From an uncultured Clostridium sp. (GTDB taxonomy: Bacteria; Bacillota; Clostridia; Lachnospirales; Lachnospiraceae), in the NCBI GenBank assembly GCA_947253885.1, contig CAMYAO010000003.1, positions 62,001-126,000 of the forward strand: 64,000 nt of DNA, read 5' to 3'. The notes below the pieces were generated by a model. The model was not told the DNA's origin, did no database searches, and worked only from the letters and a program-made list of their open reading frames with translations. Made by a program: the position numbers and the translations under genes. Below are positions 44,113-54,085 of the stretch, piece by piece; the first letter of the stretch is position 1, and each line of letters begins with the position of its first letter.

Positions 44113-46761
44113 TTATACTTCATTTTTCCCTTGTCGTATACGCTCGATCGACTCCGCATCTTCCTGCGACAGATAAGAAAGCAGGCGATTGGTTTCTTCT
44201 TCCTTTTGCTGCAAATACATACGAATTTCCCGATTTGTCATCGCCAGTTCTTCCATAAACTCTCTTGACGACCATCTAACCGCTCCATGTCCCAATATGA
44301 TTGTCTGCTCCAACAGGTCGGAGGTTGCCACAATTACCTGTTTCTCCTTTGCAATTTCATTGGTAACACGTTCGATATACTGATCTGCCGTTTCCGCTTC
44401 TTTTGTGAAAACTACATCTATGTTGTCGTACTTCTCGATCGACCCGGTTCCATTCTCTACTTTATAGGCATCAAACACCAGAATCACATGAATTCCCTTT
44501 GCCCCCTGATAGTTGGAAAGCATCTCTTTTAACTGTTCTCTATATCCGGATAACTCCGTGGAACTGATCTGCTCCGTCCCCTCCCATGAAAAAATAATAT
44601 TATAGCCGTCTACCAGCAAATAGGTTTCTCCTGTCCTTTGAGAACTCTTTTTTCCCGAAGAAGGGGCAGTCCATACCTTTTCCTTGATTCGCTTCTTTTT
44701 CTCTCCGCTTTTATAAGTTCGATTAAAAATCTGCTCCAATTCTTTGTCCAAAACACCATAAGTATTTGAATCTTCTTTTTTTTCTTCCTTTACGGACTGC
44801 AGAGAATGAAGGTACGCTTCTTCTCTCTCCTTTCGAAGCTGCCGCTGCGTATATTCGCTTACCACATGAGCATACGATTTCACTTCTGTCCACGGAATAT
44901 AGACCGCTGAACCCTGTAAAAAAAAGAGGGAAGAGGATGGATGCTCCGAATCTGTCTCCGGCAGATATGCCGACTCTTCTATTATACCTTCAGCATCTTC
45001 ACATTCAAAATATCCCAAAAAAGAATACAGCAGTCTTCCCTGACCGTGTGTATAAGAAACCACTTCCATGCTGTAGCTATTTAAAGTTCTCACCGGAGCC
45101 TTTCCTCGTAATACAGATATGTCTCCTTTTGAAACAGGTGCTCCAAAATCTCCCCTCAACTGTCCGATATCCGTCATAGCTCTTCCGACGAATTCAGTCG
45201 GAATCTCCAGTTGGTACTGGTAATAGGGTTCCAACAGCACAGATGTCGCCTGCATCAGACCCTGACGAACCGCTCTCAATGCGCATTCCCTAAAGTCCGT
45301 CGTCTGGGAATGCTTCGCATGACAGGCTCCATCTATCAGTGTGATTACGACATCTGTCAACTGTGAACCTGTCAATACACCGACATGTTCCTCTTTTTTT
45401 AAATTTTCTATTACAGTCTTTTGCCAGTTCAGAGGCAGATGCGACTCTTTACAATCGGAAATAATCCGAATCCCGGAGCCTCTCTCTCCCGGCTCCAGTA
45501 ACACGTGTACCTCTCCGTAATGACGAATCGGCTCAAAATGCGCAATTCCCTCTACAGTATCCGCAATTGTCTCCCGGTATAAAACAGAACCCGGATCGAA
45601 TGTAACCTCCAAGCCAAACCGTTCTTTTATCAAATGACGCAAGATTTCCTGCTGAACCTCTCCCATGAGCTTTACCTGAATCTCTCCGCTTTTTTCCTGC
45701 CATGAGAGAGAAAGCTGAGGCTCCTCTTCTTCCAGTTCCTTTAATTTTCCGAATATCTCTGTCGGATTACTTCCCTCCGGCAGTCTCAACTGATAAGAAA
45801 CGACTGCAAACAGTTCCGGATCCGGTAGATTCGTCATATTTCCGTATCCCTGTCCCGCCGCTGAATCATTAAGCCCCACGACAGCACAAACATCTCCCGC
45901 CTCTACCTGTCGGACAGTCTGATATCGTTCTCCCTGATAAATACGAATCTCATTGATCTTCTCTTGCCCCAACATTTCTTTTACTTGTAATCTTCCTCCT
46001 GACACCTTTAAAAAAGTCAGTCTCTGACTATTTTCGTGTGCAATCTTATAAACAAGCGCTCCGAATGTATCTTCATATACCGAAGGAATCATCATCTTTT
46101 CCATCAGATGCAACAGCTGTGTTACCCCGTCTCCCAGAAGAGCGGAACCGAATACTATCGGAAAGAGCTGTCGATTTCGTATCTGTTTTGACATCGTTTT
46201 TTCAGTTACCCACTCGTCGCTCAAATATTCCTGCATTCCTTCCTCCGAACACAGCGCAATCTGCTCCCAAAAACTGTTATCCGGATTGGAAGAAAAATCT
46301 ATGCAATTGTCGGAAAGTTCTGTCGTTATTTCCTCCAAAATCCTCTGTTTCTGATCCGTCCGATCCATTTTATTCAGAAACAAAAACGTCGGAATCTGAT
46401 AGCGTTTCAGCAAATACCAAAGTGTTTTGGTATGACTCTGTACTCCTTCTGTTCCGCTGATCAGCAGTACCGCATAATCCAATATAGACAGTGCCCGCTC
46501 CATCTCCGGTGAAAAATCAATATGCCCCGGTGTATCAATCAAATACATCGTGATATTTTGGAGCGGAATCTGTGCAGTTTTGGAAAAAATGGTAATTCCC
46601 CTCTTTCGTTCCAACTCTTCCGTATCAAAAAAGGTATCTCTGTGATCTACTCTTCCGACAGAGTGAATCTGCCCTGTCTGATATAAAATCTGTTCTGCCA
46701 ATGTAGTCTTTCCAGTATCTACATGTGCCAGCAATCCTACTGTTACTTTTTTTGTATTCAC
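44113..46761 (-). CDS. TetM-like translational GTPase fused to a YacP/Rae1 NYN nuclease
   Basis: 882 residues, GTG start at 46761. Residues 1-640 are a ribosomal-protection-type GTPase, with AHVDTGKTT, RGITI, DTPGHIDF and NKMD, then EF-G-like domains II-V. The domain IV tip that Tet(M) uses (YSPVST) is not present; in its place is an EF-G-like LIDGACHAKHSQTTDF, so tetracycline resistance is not expected. After a charged linker the last 170 residues form a NYN domain: LLVDGYNIIFSW, VFDAYKVENG, TKEAETADQYIE, VATSDLLEQ and GAVRWSSREF, which match Rae1/YacP, the A-site mRNase. The fusion suggests one factor that enters the ribosome and cuts mRNA. It is 21 bases after sbcC. Confidence 0.85.
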   Translation of the reverse strand: MNTKKVTVGLLAHVDTGKTTLAEQILYQTGQIHSVGRVDHRDTFFDTEELERKRGITIFSKTAQIPLQNITMYLIDTPGHIDFSPEMERALSILDYAVLLISGTEGVQSHTKTLWYLLKRYQIPTFLFLNKMDRTDQKQRILEEITTELSDNCIDFSSNPDNSFWEQIALCSEEGMQEYLSDEWVTEKTMSKQIRNRQLFPIVFGSALLGDGVTQLLHLMEKMMIPSVYEDTFGALVYKIAHENSQRLTFLKVSGGRLQVKEMLGQEKINEIRIYQGERYQTVRQVEAGDVCAVVGLNDSAAGQGYGNMTNLPDPELFAVVSYQLRLPEGSNPTEIFGKLKELEEEEPQLSLSWQEKSGEIQVKLMGEVQQEILRHLIKERFGLEVTFDPGSVLYRETIADTVEGIAHFEPIRHYGEVHVLLEPGERGSGIRIISDCKESHLPLNWQKTVIENLKKEEHVGVLTGSQLTDVVITLIDGACHAKHSQTTDFRECALRAVRQGLMQATSVLLEPYYQYQLEIPTEFVGRAMTDIGQLRGDFGAPVSKGDISVLRGKAPVRTLNSYSMEVVSYTHGQGRLLYSFLGYFECEDAEGIIEESAYLPETDSEHPSSSLFFLQGSAVYIPWTEVKSYAHVVSEYTQRQLRKEREEAYLHSLQSVKEEKKEDSNTYGVLDKELEQIFNRTYKSGEKKKRIKEKVWTAPSSGKKSSQRTGETYLLVDGYNIIFSWEGTEQISSTELSGYREQLKEMLSNYQGAKGIHVILVFDAYKVENGTGSIEKYDNIDVVFTKEAETADQYIERVTNEIAKEKQVIVATSDLLEQTIILGHGAVRWSSREFMEELAMTNREIRMYLQQKEEETNRLLSYLSQEDAESIERIRQGKNEV

Positions 46762-46782
46762 TCTAACAACCTCATGTCCATG

Positions 46783-49700
46783 TTAATAAAACTCAGCCCG
46801 AACCTTACTTCCGATTCCTCCGGATTTCGCACTCTCTACAATCAGTCTGGCTCCGATCCTCTCTTTAATCGCTTCCACATGTGTAATCAGACCAATACAC
46901 AAACCTCTTGCCTGTAATTCATATAAGGAGTCCATTACTACATTCACATAGTGCTCATCTAAGGTTCCAAAGCCCTCGTCCAAGAAAAACAGCTCTATAT
47001 TGCTTGCTCCTTTCATCTGTACCTGTCTGGATAGTGCCAGTGCCAATGCCAGAGAAACCACAAAGGTCTCGCCTCCGGATAAAGTTTCCGGAGGTCTCGC
47101 CTCTCCGCTGTTTTTATAATCATAAATTCGAAAATCATTTGATTCGTCCAGTGCCAGTTCATAAGTGCCGTGTGTCATATCTCTCAGTCTTTCATTTGCA
47201 TCTATTGTAATCCGTTTCAGATAAAAAGAGGCGACATAAGACACAAACGCTTTCCCCCGCAACACCGTCTCCAGTTCTCTTATTACTGCCAATTGATGCT
47301 CTGTCTCATCCTTCTGATGCAAAATTTCTTTCAGTGCTTTCCATCGTTTTGTACAATCCGACAATCTGATCCGGATCTCTGCCAAATTGCTTCGCAACTC
47401 TTTTTCCTGCTTCGATAACTGTTGCAGATCCTCCTGTGCCGATACCCATTCCTGTTGAGTGACCCGTTTATCTCCCAGTTGCTTTGACAATGATTCTATA
47501 CGATTCCGACCGATATGAACCTGCTCTTCAAACTGACGGATTTCCTGTTCCGACCGCTCCAGCTCCTCTTGCGCCCTGTAATGTGTTTCGATCCACGCTT
47601 CAGAAGAAATCCCGTGCTCGCTCATCTGACTCTCCAACTGCTCTGAAAGGCTCTGTAATTTTCCCCGGTTGACCGCTTCATTACTGCTTAATGACTGAAA
47701 TTTCTCCCTTGTCTCCAGAAGTTCCCGTTCATATTTTTTTACAGTCTCCAAAGCAGTCTGATACCTGTTCTGAACCTCCATGATCTCCTGTTCGATCTTT
47801 ACCTGTTGCCGTTGTATTTCCTCTGATGAATGAAACTCCGTCTTCTTTTGACGACAATACATCTCCTGTTCCGCCTGTAGAATCTCCAGATTTTTTTGCA
47901 ACTTCTGTTTCTGTGCTTCCAGCTCCCTTGTATGATTTGCACACTGTTCCGATTTTTTTTGCTGCTCTTCCATCGCAATTGTAAGTTCCGAAATCTTCCG
48001 ATCCAATTCCTCGGATTCTTTTATCACCGCCCGGATTCGATCCCACTCTTCTGCAAAACTGCCGGAAAGATTTATTTTACTTTTCCACCCGATACATTCG
48101 TTTGTTTTATCCGTATGGTTCTGCTTGCAGATTTCCAATGCGGTTTCCAGTTCTTTTTTCTGTAGCTGCAACTGTTCGATCATAGCTTCCACCTTGGCAC
48201 GGTTCCGCTCCACTTCCCCTTTTTCCTGCTGTTTCTCTTTTAGTAGGTGATCCAATTCTTCCAGCTCTTCCTTCCACTGCTTTGCTTCTGCTTCCAGCTC
48301 AAACCGTTCCAACTCCGACTCTCTTGAGATCGCCGAAAGATCAAAATGAGTGCTTCCACATACAGGACAAGGCTCTCCTTCTCTCAGAGAAGTTCTTAAA
48401 AATGCTGCCAAAGAGGCTTTTTGCTTCTGCTCATTCTGCTCGATTGCAAGCTGTTTCTCACGCTTGCGCTCCTGAAGCTCCTGCTCCTGCTCTTTTTTCA
48501 AACGCTGCAGTTCTTCTCCCTTGATCTTTTGTTCTTCCCATTGTACAAGGCGATCATTGCACTCCTGATACAGTGCTTGTTTTCCGATTTGTTCCTTTAA
48601 CAGCTGCATCTCTTCTTTTTCTAAATTACAACCCTGCAGAATCTGCTCCTGATACTCTCCGGAAATAAACCTCTCTTGCTTTTGCTTTCGGTATATCTTT
48701 TGTTCTTCTGATAACCTGATTGCTGTTTCCGCCTCCGCTTTTTCCTGTTTCTCTGAAAGCTCCAGCTTTTGATTCTGCCGCTTTAATTTTACTTCCTCTT
48801 CTTTTTGCTTCTGATACACCCCCTCCAGTTTCCGGATAAGCTCCTTCTCTGCCGCAAGAACTTCTCTTTGTGCATTCTTCTCCGGTAAGTTTTCCAATAC
48901 TTCGATCTGACATCTTTGCAGTTCCTCTTCTGCTTTTTCCGATTGTTCTATCTGTTTTTGTAACTGTTCATTCAACAGAATCTGCTCCTGTCTATAGCTG
49001 TCGAGCAGACTCAGCAACTCTTTTTTCTGCAATAGAATCTGATAAAGCCGGTTTGCCAGTGCTCCGGAATGCAGAACCTCCCGCTTTTCGTCCATCTCCA
49101 CTTTCTGTGAAAGAAGGCTCTGATACTTCTCCTGCTCCACCTCTAATTCCACTTGAATCTGTCTGTATCTTTCCAGTTTTTTTAATTCTGCATCTTTTGA
49201 CTTCAGCTGCTCCTCTATTTGATTCAGCTTTTCCTTTCCGATCTCTGTCTCTTTCTTTAATTCTGTCTCCAGTTCCTCAGAGACCTCTCCGATTCCCTGA
49301 CACTGCCCTTCCAGATTTGAGACCTTCTCTTCCGCCTCCTGCCGCTTTCTCTTTACACGTTCCGACAGTTCCGAACCATACTTTTCCAAACGAAAGATGC
49401 GCTCCAACATATCCCGCTTTCCGCTTCCCTTCATCTTCAGAAATTCCGAAAACTTTCCCTGCGGAAGTATTACGGTTCTGGTAAAATCATCCAGATTTAA
49501 TCCAAGTAATTTCCGACATGCTGCAGTTACTTCTTTTGTCTTGTCTGCAAGGATCTCCGTCTCTCCGTCTGATAAACATCTCTCCAGCCTTGCCTTATTT
49601 CCCTGATCATTTCCGGTTGCCTTACTGTGCTTAAACGTTCTGCTGACGCGATAAATCTGATCTTCCATTAAAAAATCCAATATCACACTGCATTTATCCG

Positions 49701-49902
49701 TTCCTATATTAATAAAGTTTTTACTTCCACGTGCCACTTCACCGTAAAGTGCAAGCGTGATTCCGTCAATAATACTGCTTTTTCCGCTCCCGGTAGGCCC
49801 GAAGATTCCAAACACCCCCTGCTCTGTCACTTTAGAAAAATCAATGACTGTTGTCTGCTGAAAGCTGTTTAAACCCGCTATCTCTAATCTGATCGGCTTC
49901 AT
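46783..49902 (-). CDS. sbcC: DNA repair exonuclease subunit SbcC
   Basis: 1039 residues. The N-terminal Walker A is GPTGSGKSSIIDG. Two long Gln/Glu/Lys-rich coiled coils flank a zinc hook (EPCPVCGSTH), and the C-terminal part has the ABC signature LSGGETFVVSLALA and Walker B FFLDEGFGTLDE. With SbcD it opens and degrades hairpins and blocked DNA ends. Its start overlaps the sbcD stop by four bases. Confidence 0.95.
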   Translation of the reverse strand: MKPIRLEIAGLNSFQQTTVIDFSKVTEQGVFGIFGPTGSGKSSIIDGITLALYGEVARGSKNFINIGTDKCSVILDFLMEDQIYRVSRTFKHSKATGNDQGNKARLERCLSDGETEILADKTKEVTAACRKLLGLNLDDFTRTVILPQGKFSEFLKMKGSGKRDMLERIFRLEKYGSELSERVKRKRQEAEEKVSNLEGQCQGIGEVSEELETELKKETEIGKEKLNQIEEQLKSKDAELKKLERYRQIQVELEVEQEKYQSLLSQKVEMDEKREVLHSGALANRLYQILLQKKELLSLLDSYRQEQILLNEQLQKQIEQSEKAEEELQRCQIEVLENLPEKNAQREVLAAEKELIRKLEGVYQKQKEEEVKLKRQNQKLELSEKQEKAEAETAIRLSEEQKIYRKQKQERFISGEYQEQILQGCNLEKEEMQLLKEQIGKQALYQECNDRLVQWEEQKIKGEELQRLKKEQEQELQERKREKQLAIEQNEQKQKASLAAFLRTSLREGEPCPVCGSTHFDLSAISRESELERFELEAEAKQWKEELEELDHLLKEKQQEKGEVERNRAKVEAMIEQLQLQKKELETALEICKQNHTDKTNECIGWKSKINLSGSFAEEWDRIRAVIKESEELDRKISELTIAMEEQQKKSEQCANHTRELEAQKQKLQKNLEILQAEQEMYCRQKKTEFHSSEEIQRQQVKIEQEIMEVQNRYQTALETVKKYERELLETREKFQSLSSNEAVNRGKLQSLSEQLESQMSEHGISSEAWIETHYRAQEELERSEQEIRQFEEQVHIGRNRIESLSKQLGDKRVTQQEWVSAQEDLQQLSKQEKELRSNLAEIRIRLSDCTKRWKALKEILHQKDETEHQLAVIRELETVLRGKAFVSYVASFYLKRITIDANERLRDMTHGTYELALDESNDFRIYDYKNSGEARPPETLSGGETFVVSLALALALSRQVQMKGASNIELFFLDEGFGTLDEHYVNVVMDSLYELQARGLCIGLITHVEAIKERIGARLIVESAKSGGIGSKVRAEFY

Positions 49903-51107
49903 TCTTCCTCCTCCGTCAACTCTGCCAGCAGTTTCATCATCTCCGGATTCGGTTTCCCTCTTCCCGAAGACTCATAAAACTGTCGAAACAGGGCAATCAC
50001 ATTTTCTTCCTGTCGCAGTTGTTCTCTTTCCTCTTCCGTTCTGTCTTTTCCGGAAAAGTCCGGAACAATCTCTAAAATATCCGCCTTGATCTCTTTCAAT
50101 TTTCTGATCTGATCTTCCAACAACGGTGTGATCAACCGAATTGTTAAAAAGACCCAGCATTCCCTTTCGGCATTCTCTGTACATTTTGCCACGGCTTCCT
50201 CATAAGAATTACAGAACCATCGCTCAATCGGTTTCGGATCCGGCAAAAGAAGCGACTCTGTTTTTATCCGTTTTCCATCCTCAAATGTAACCAGATTACA
50301 CTGCTTCGGAGTTTTTATCTCATCGGAATGATATGGTAATATCGCTCCGCTATATCTGGCTCTCTTTTCTGTTCCACCTACTGTCTGCGGCTTATGCACA
50401 TGTCCGAGTGCAATATAATCCGCCTTCTTCGGAAATACAAAAGACTGCAACAGGTAACTTCCTCCAAGCTGGGTGCTCCGCTCACTCTTATCTCCTTCAT
50501 ATCCTGCTGTAAAAACATGACTCATCAAAATATTGATCGTATCCTCCCGATAATGTCGATCTATTTCTTCATACAGAGATGCCATCTTCTCTTCATAGCT
50601 TTTCAAATGACTCTCCTCATTTGTGATATCCTGATAAAAAACCTCTCCGAGTGATTTTTCGCTGGTATAAGGAAGACATCCGAATCTTACCGTCTCTCCT
50701 TTTATCTCCACTTCAAAGCATCCCCTGCCAAGGGACTTCACCTGATAGTCTCCATATCTTCCACTCTCGATCTCTTCCGTCGGAGTTCCGATAATCACAA
50801 TCCCCTGAGATTTTGCCAACGGTAAAAGACCGGTCAGACGTTCCGGCTTATCGTGATTTCCTGCGATAATTACCACAAGACGCTTCCCGTTCTGTGCAAT
50901 CTGATGTACCGTGTCACAAAATAACTCTACCGCCGCCGCACTCGGATTTCCGTTATCGTAGATATCCCCTGCAATTCCGATCACATCCACCTCATGTTTC
51001 CGAACAAGCTCCACAATATAATGCAACACCTTCTTTTGCTCTTTCAATCGACTTCGATCGACCAGCAGTTTTCCTAAGTGCCAGTCTGCTGTATGTAAAA
51101 ATTTCAT
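49899..51107 (-). CDS. sbcD: DNA repair exonuclease subunit SbcD
   Basis: 402 residues of the Mre11-type phosphodiesterase family. The metal motifs are ADWHLGK, GDIYDNG, GNHDKPERL and SHVF, with ALGHVHKPQ. It cleaves DNA while SbcC supplies ATP. First gene of the unit, with GGAGGAAGAG before the ATG and a promoter behind the previous terminator. Confidence 0.95.
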   Translation of the reverse strand: MKFLHTADWHLGKLLVDRSRLKEQKKVLHYIVELVRKHEVDVIGIAGDIYDNGNPSAAAVELFCDTVHQIAQNGKRLVVIIAGNHDKPERLTGLLPLAKSQGIVIIGTPTEEIESGRYGDYQVKSLGRGCFEVEIKGETVRFGCLPYTSEKSLGEVFYQDITNEESHLKSYEEKMASLYEEIDRHYREDTINILMSHVFTAGYEGDKSERSTQLGGSYLLQSFVFPKKADYIALGHVHKPQTVGGTEKRARYSGAILPYHSDEIKTPKQCNLVTFEDGKRIKTESLLLPDPKPIERWFCNSYEEAVAKCTENAERECWVFLTIRLITPLLEDQIRKLKEIKADILEIVPDFSGKDRTEEEREQLRQEENVIALFRQFYESSGRGKPNPEMMKLLAELTEEEE

Positions 51108-51136
51108 AGAATTCTCTTCCTCCTGTACTTCCTCAA

Positions 51137-51165
51137 ATTATAACAGAAAATGAGATGTATCCCAA
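51137..51165 (-). promoter_or_regulatory. sbcDC promoter inside the upstream terminator
   Basis: On the minus strand TTGGGA (51165-51160), 17 bases, TATAAT (51142-51137). The -35 box and spacer overlap the loop and descending arm of the bceB terminator. Confidence 0.55.
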
Positions 51166-51184
51166 AAAGACACATCTCACTTTC
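51148..51184 (-). terminator. bceB-like terminator
   Basis: On the minus strand GTGAGATGTGTC pairs with GATACATCTCAT (wobbles allowed) and TTTTCTG follows. It begins a few bases after the permease stop. Confidence 0.7.
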
Positions 51185-51185
51185 T

Positions 51186-53201
51186 TTAATTTACTTGCTT
51201 ATAGTACGCTCTGGATGTAATTCCGAAAATAATCAGATAAAACAGCAGGAAAATACCGGAGCAAACAAACAGCGGTATCAGATACTCCTTCCACTGATTA
51301 ATCCCGAACAACTGTAAAAGCTGATATATGATTTTAGAGGAAACTGCTACATTTGCCGTCGTTGCAATTACAGGGAGACCAAACAGCCACAAAATCTGAT
51401 TGGCTGAAGTCTTACGAATTAAAGAATCCGGCAGACCGACCTTTTTCATGATCTGAAATTGTGTACGATCCTCATAGCCCTCTGAAATCTGTTTATAATA
51501 GATGATCAACACTGCTCCGATCAAAAACAACAGTCCGACCGCAATTCCAATGAACATAAACCCTCCGTTTAATCCATACACATCCTGTGTTCTCTCACTT
51601 ATATTTGCAGTCTCTACAAAAAATACTTTCTTTTCTTTTTTTAGTGCCGCCTTCAACTCTTTGTAATAAGAAGCCGATTCTCCTTTCAACTCCCAGTCGA
51701 AACTCATTGCAGGAGTTGAGGTGATCCTGATATTCTCACTTTTTGACTGATTTGTTCTGTAATAATTATAAAAATGCTGAAGTTCACTATAATCTGAAAA
51801 AACAATCAAATAAACATTTGCCGCAGAATATGCCGCAACCTGTTGTTTTGCATAGCGGTAAAGACCGGACTCTGCCGCAGAATCCTGTATGGCATGAATC
51901 TGATACTTTTTCCCGGCAAATGAGGTTTGCGATACTATTTTCTTATTTTGATTGCTGAATATATAAACCGTATTCTTTGGGATTTTCAGATAATTGTTGT
52001 ATTCCGAGGCAACTGTAAAAAACAATATGGTTCCCCCCAGATCACTTTTCTTTCCGGTTGTCAGACGATCTTCCTGCATGGCTCCCGAAATAAAAAACAT
52101 GGTACTTTTCTGTGCAAAAGTTCCCTTATTTTTATTCAAATCTAAAAACTTCTGATATACTTCATTCCTGCTTTTTTCCAGATTTCCCTCTTTTTCGGCT
52201 GAAGGAATCTGTGCCTGTGTGCTATATTCCATCGGTACGCTTGACTTTACCAAATGATGGATACTGCCATATATCGTACCGGTAATAGATACTGTCAAAA
52301 TCAGACAGGTACACAACACGGCAATACTGGAAAGTCCGATTGCATGGCTTTTGATCCTGTGAAGCATTCCGGAAACTGAAATGAAGTGATCCGCTTTATA
52401 ATAATAGTTTTTTCGTCCCTTCATCAATTTTAAAACAATTACGGTAACAGAAGCAAACACAGCGTACATTCCGATTACAACCAAAATCGCCAAAATAAAA
52501 AAATGTCCCAAACTATTTAAAGTGCCCTCTATCGTCAACGCCCTGAAATAGGCAAAGCCTAAAATTCCGACGCCGATGATTCCCAGAAACAGCTTGGTTT
52601 TCGGCTCGCTCTCTCCACTTTTTTGTCCATCCAGCAGTTGTTTCGGTGATTGAATACTGATTCGGACTACATTAAATAGAAATAATATAAGAAACAGAAC
52701 CGTTAAAAATATCAACAGTCTTATAATCGTATTTCCCGCTAAAGGATAGTGTGCTACAGAAAAGCCTTCCATATGAAACAGTTTTCCCATTCCTAAAAAG
52801 GTCAGTTTTCCTACAATATGCCCACTAATCAATCCGATTGCCGCAATTGCCAGAAACATCAATAATTGCTCTACAAAAATGATTCTTCTGATATGTGATT
52901 TTTCTAAACCTAAAATTCCATAAAGCGCAAACTCCTTTTTTCTTCTCTTTATTACATAATTATTAGAATACAGAAAAAAGATTGCCGTAATCATCATGGA
53001 GAGCACCGCTCCGAATACAATTAACTGGATAAACGTCGGATTTCTCCTCTGTACATATTCATTGTTCATAAGTGAAGTAATGATGTAGGTAATCATGGTC
53101 ATAATTCCGGAAGACAAGATAAACGGCAAAACAATCAGGCGATTGGCTGCCAGATTTTTCTTTGCCATAGAAACAGCCAGTTTCAAGTTCATACTACTCA
53201 C
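51186..53201 (-). CDS. BceB-like ABC transporter permease
   Basis: 671 residues, ten predicted membrane helices. The first four and the last four form FtsX-type domains, and a large external domain of about 200 residues lies between (about 325-520), which is the Bce-type sensor region. Bce transporters remove bacitracin and lantibiotics from lipid II-cycle targets and signal to their kinase. Its start overlaps the ATPase stop by eight bases. Confidence 0.88.
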   Translation of the reverse strand: MSSMNLKLAVSMAKKNLAANRLIVLPFILSSGIMTMITYIITSLMNNEYVQRRNPTFIQLIVFGAVLSMMITAIFFLYSNNYVIKRRKKEFALYGILGLEKSHIRRIIFVEQLLMFLAIAAIGLISGHIVGKLTFLGMGKLFHMEGFSVAHYPLAGNTIIRLLIFLTVLFLILFLFNVVRISIQSPKQLLDGQKSGESEPKTKLFLGIIGVGILGFAYFRALTIEGTLNSLGHFFILAILVVIGMYAVFASVTVIVLKLMKGRKNYYYKADHFISVSGMLHRIKSHAIGLSSIAVLCTCLILTVSITGTIYGSIHHLVKSSVPMEYSTQAQIPSAEKEGNLEKSRNEVYQKFLDLNKNKGTFAQKSTMFFISGAMQEDRLTTGKKSDLGGTILFFTVASEYNNYLKIPKNTVYIFSNQNKKIVSQTSFAGKKYQIHAIQDSAAESGLYRYAKQQVAAYSAANVYLIVFSDYSELQHFYNYYRTNQSKSENIRITSTPAMSFDWELKGESASYYKELKAALKKEKKVFFVETANISERTQDVYGLNGGFMFIGIAVGLLFLIGAVLIIYYKQISEGYEDRTQFQIMKKVGLPDSLIRKTSANQILWLFGLPVIATTANVAVSSKIIYQLLQLFGINQWKEYLIPLFVCSGIFLLFYLIIFGITSRAYYKQVN

Positions 53202-53949
53202 CTCCCTGATTTACCAAAATCAAGACCTCACTGATCTTTTCCATAAACTGCGACAGAGTATTCTCCCCTTTGTACAATTCGTGGAAAACACGCCCGTCTC
53301 TGATAAATAAAACTCTGGAAGCGTATGCTGCCGCCTTGGTGGAATGTGTTACCATCAAAATCGTCTGCCCCTGTTCATGAATTGTTTTAAATAATTCCAT
53401 CAGCTGCTCCGAAGACTTTGAATCCAATGCTCCGGTCGGTTCATCTGCCAATAACAGATTTGCGTTGGTAATTAATGCCCGTGCTACTGCCACGCGCTGT
53501 CTTTGCCCGCCACTCACCTCATAGGGATATTTCTTCAGCAAATTGGAAATTCCCAGCATTGGAGCCAGATGATCTATTCTTTGCTTCATTTCCGGGTACT
53601 TATATCCCGATAATACTAAGGGTAAAAAGATATTGTCCTGATTGTGAAAGGTATCCAACAGATTGAAATCCTGAAATACAAATCCCAAATTATCCCGGCG
53701 AAATGCCGCTATTTCCTTTTCCGGTATTTCATTCAGATTTTTTCCTTCTAAATAAACAGCTCCCTCTGTCGGTCTGTCTAAAGTCGCTAAAATATTCAGC
53801 AGGGTCGTTTTTCCGGATCCGGATTCCCCCATAATTGCAATAAACTCTCCTTTCTTCACTGAAAAATGGACATCGGACAGTGCTTCATACCCGACACCGC
53901 CTCTGGACTGATATACTTTCTTTAAATGTTGCACTTCTAATAACTGCAT
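53194..53949 (-). CDS. BceA-like ABC transporter ATPase
   Basis: 251 residues. Walker A GESGSGKTTLLN, Q-loop FQDFNLL, signature VSGGQRQRVAVARAL and Walker B LLADEPTGALD are all present. The group matches the peptide-antibiotic BceA/MacB family. It lies downstream of the regulator pair, separated by a terminator, so it is likely switched on by them. Confidence 0.92.
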   Translation of the reverse strand: MQLLEVQHLKKVYQSRGGVGYEALSDVHFSVKKGEFIAIMGESGSGKTTLLNILATLDRPTEGAVYLEGKNLNEIPEKEIAAFRRDNLGFVFQDFNLLDTFHNQDNIFLPLVLSGYKYPEMKQRIDHLAPMLGISNLLKKYPYEVSGGQRQRVAVARALITNANLLLADEPTGALDSKSSEQLMELFKTIHEQGQTILMVTHSTKAAAYASRVLFIRDGRVFHELYKGENTLSQFMEKISEVLILVNQGGE

Positions 53950-54039
53950 ATCTGATTCCTTTCTGAATTTTATTATAATTGACAGATACTGTTCTCTTTT
54001 TTTGTCTCCTTTAGTATGACCGATAAAAAGAATTTCTGC

Positions 54040-54085
54040 CTTTATATAAAATTACAGCTACCTTACAAAACTGTAAGATAGCTGT
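54040..54085 (-). terminator. bceS-like terminator
   Basis: On the minus strand ACAGCTATCTTAC/GTAAGGTAGCTGT (one G-T, six-base loop) is followed by AATTTTATAT. It overlaps the kinase stop and separates it from the transporter genes. Confidence 0.55.

Noticed and set aside
44113..46761. Tetracycline-resistance gene tet(M)/(O)
   Set aside because: The Tet-binding tip YSPVST is not present, a nuclease domain is fused and no mobile-element context exists.
46783..49902. Many plus-strand open frames across sbcC and other large minus-strand genes
   Set aside because: They are codon-bias shadows of the minus-strand genes, lack ribosome-binding sites and match no family.
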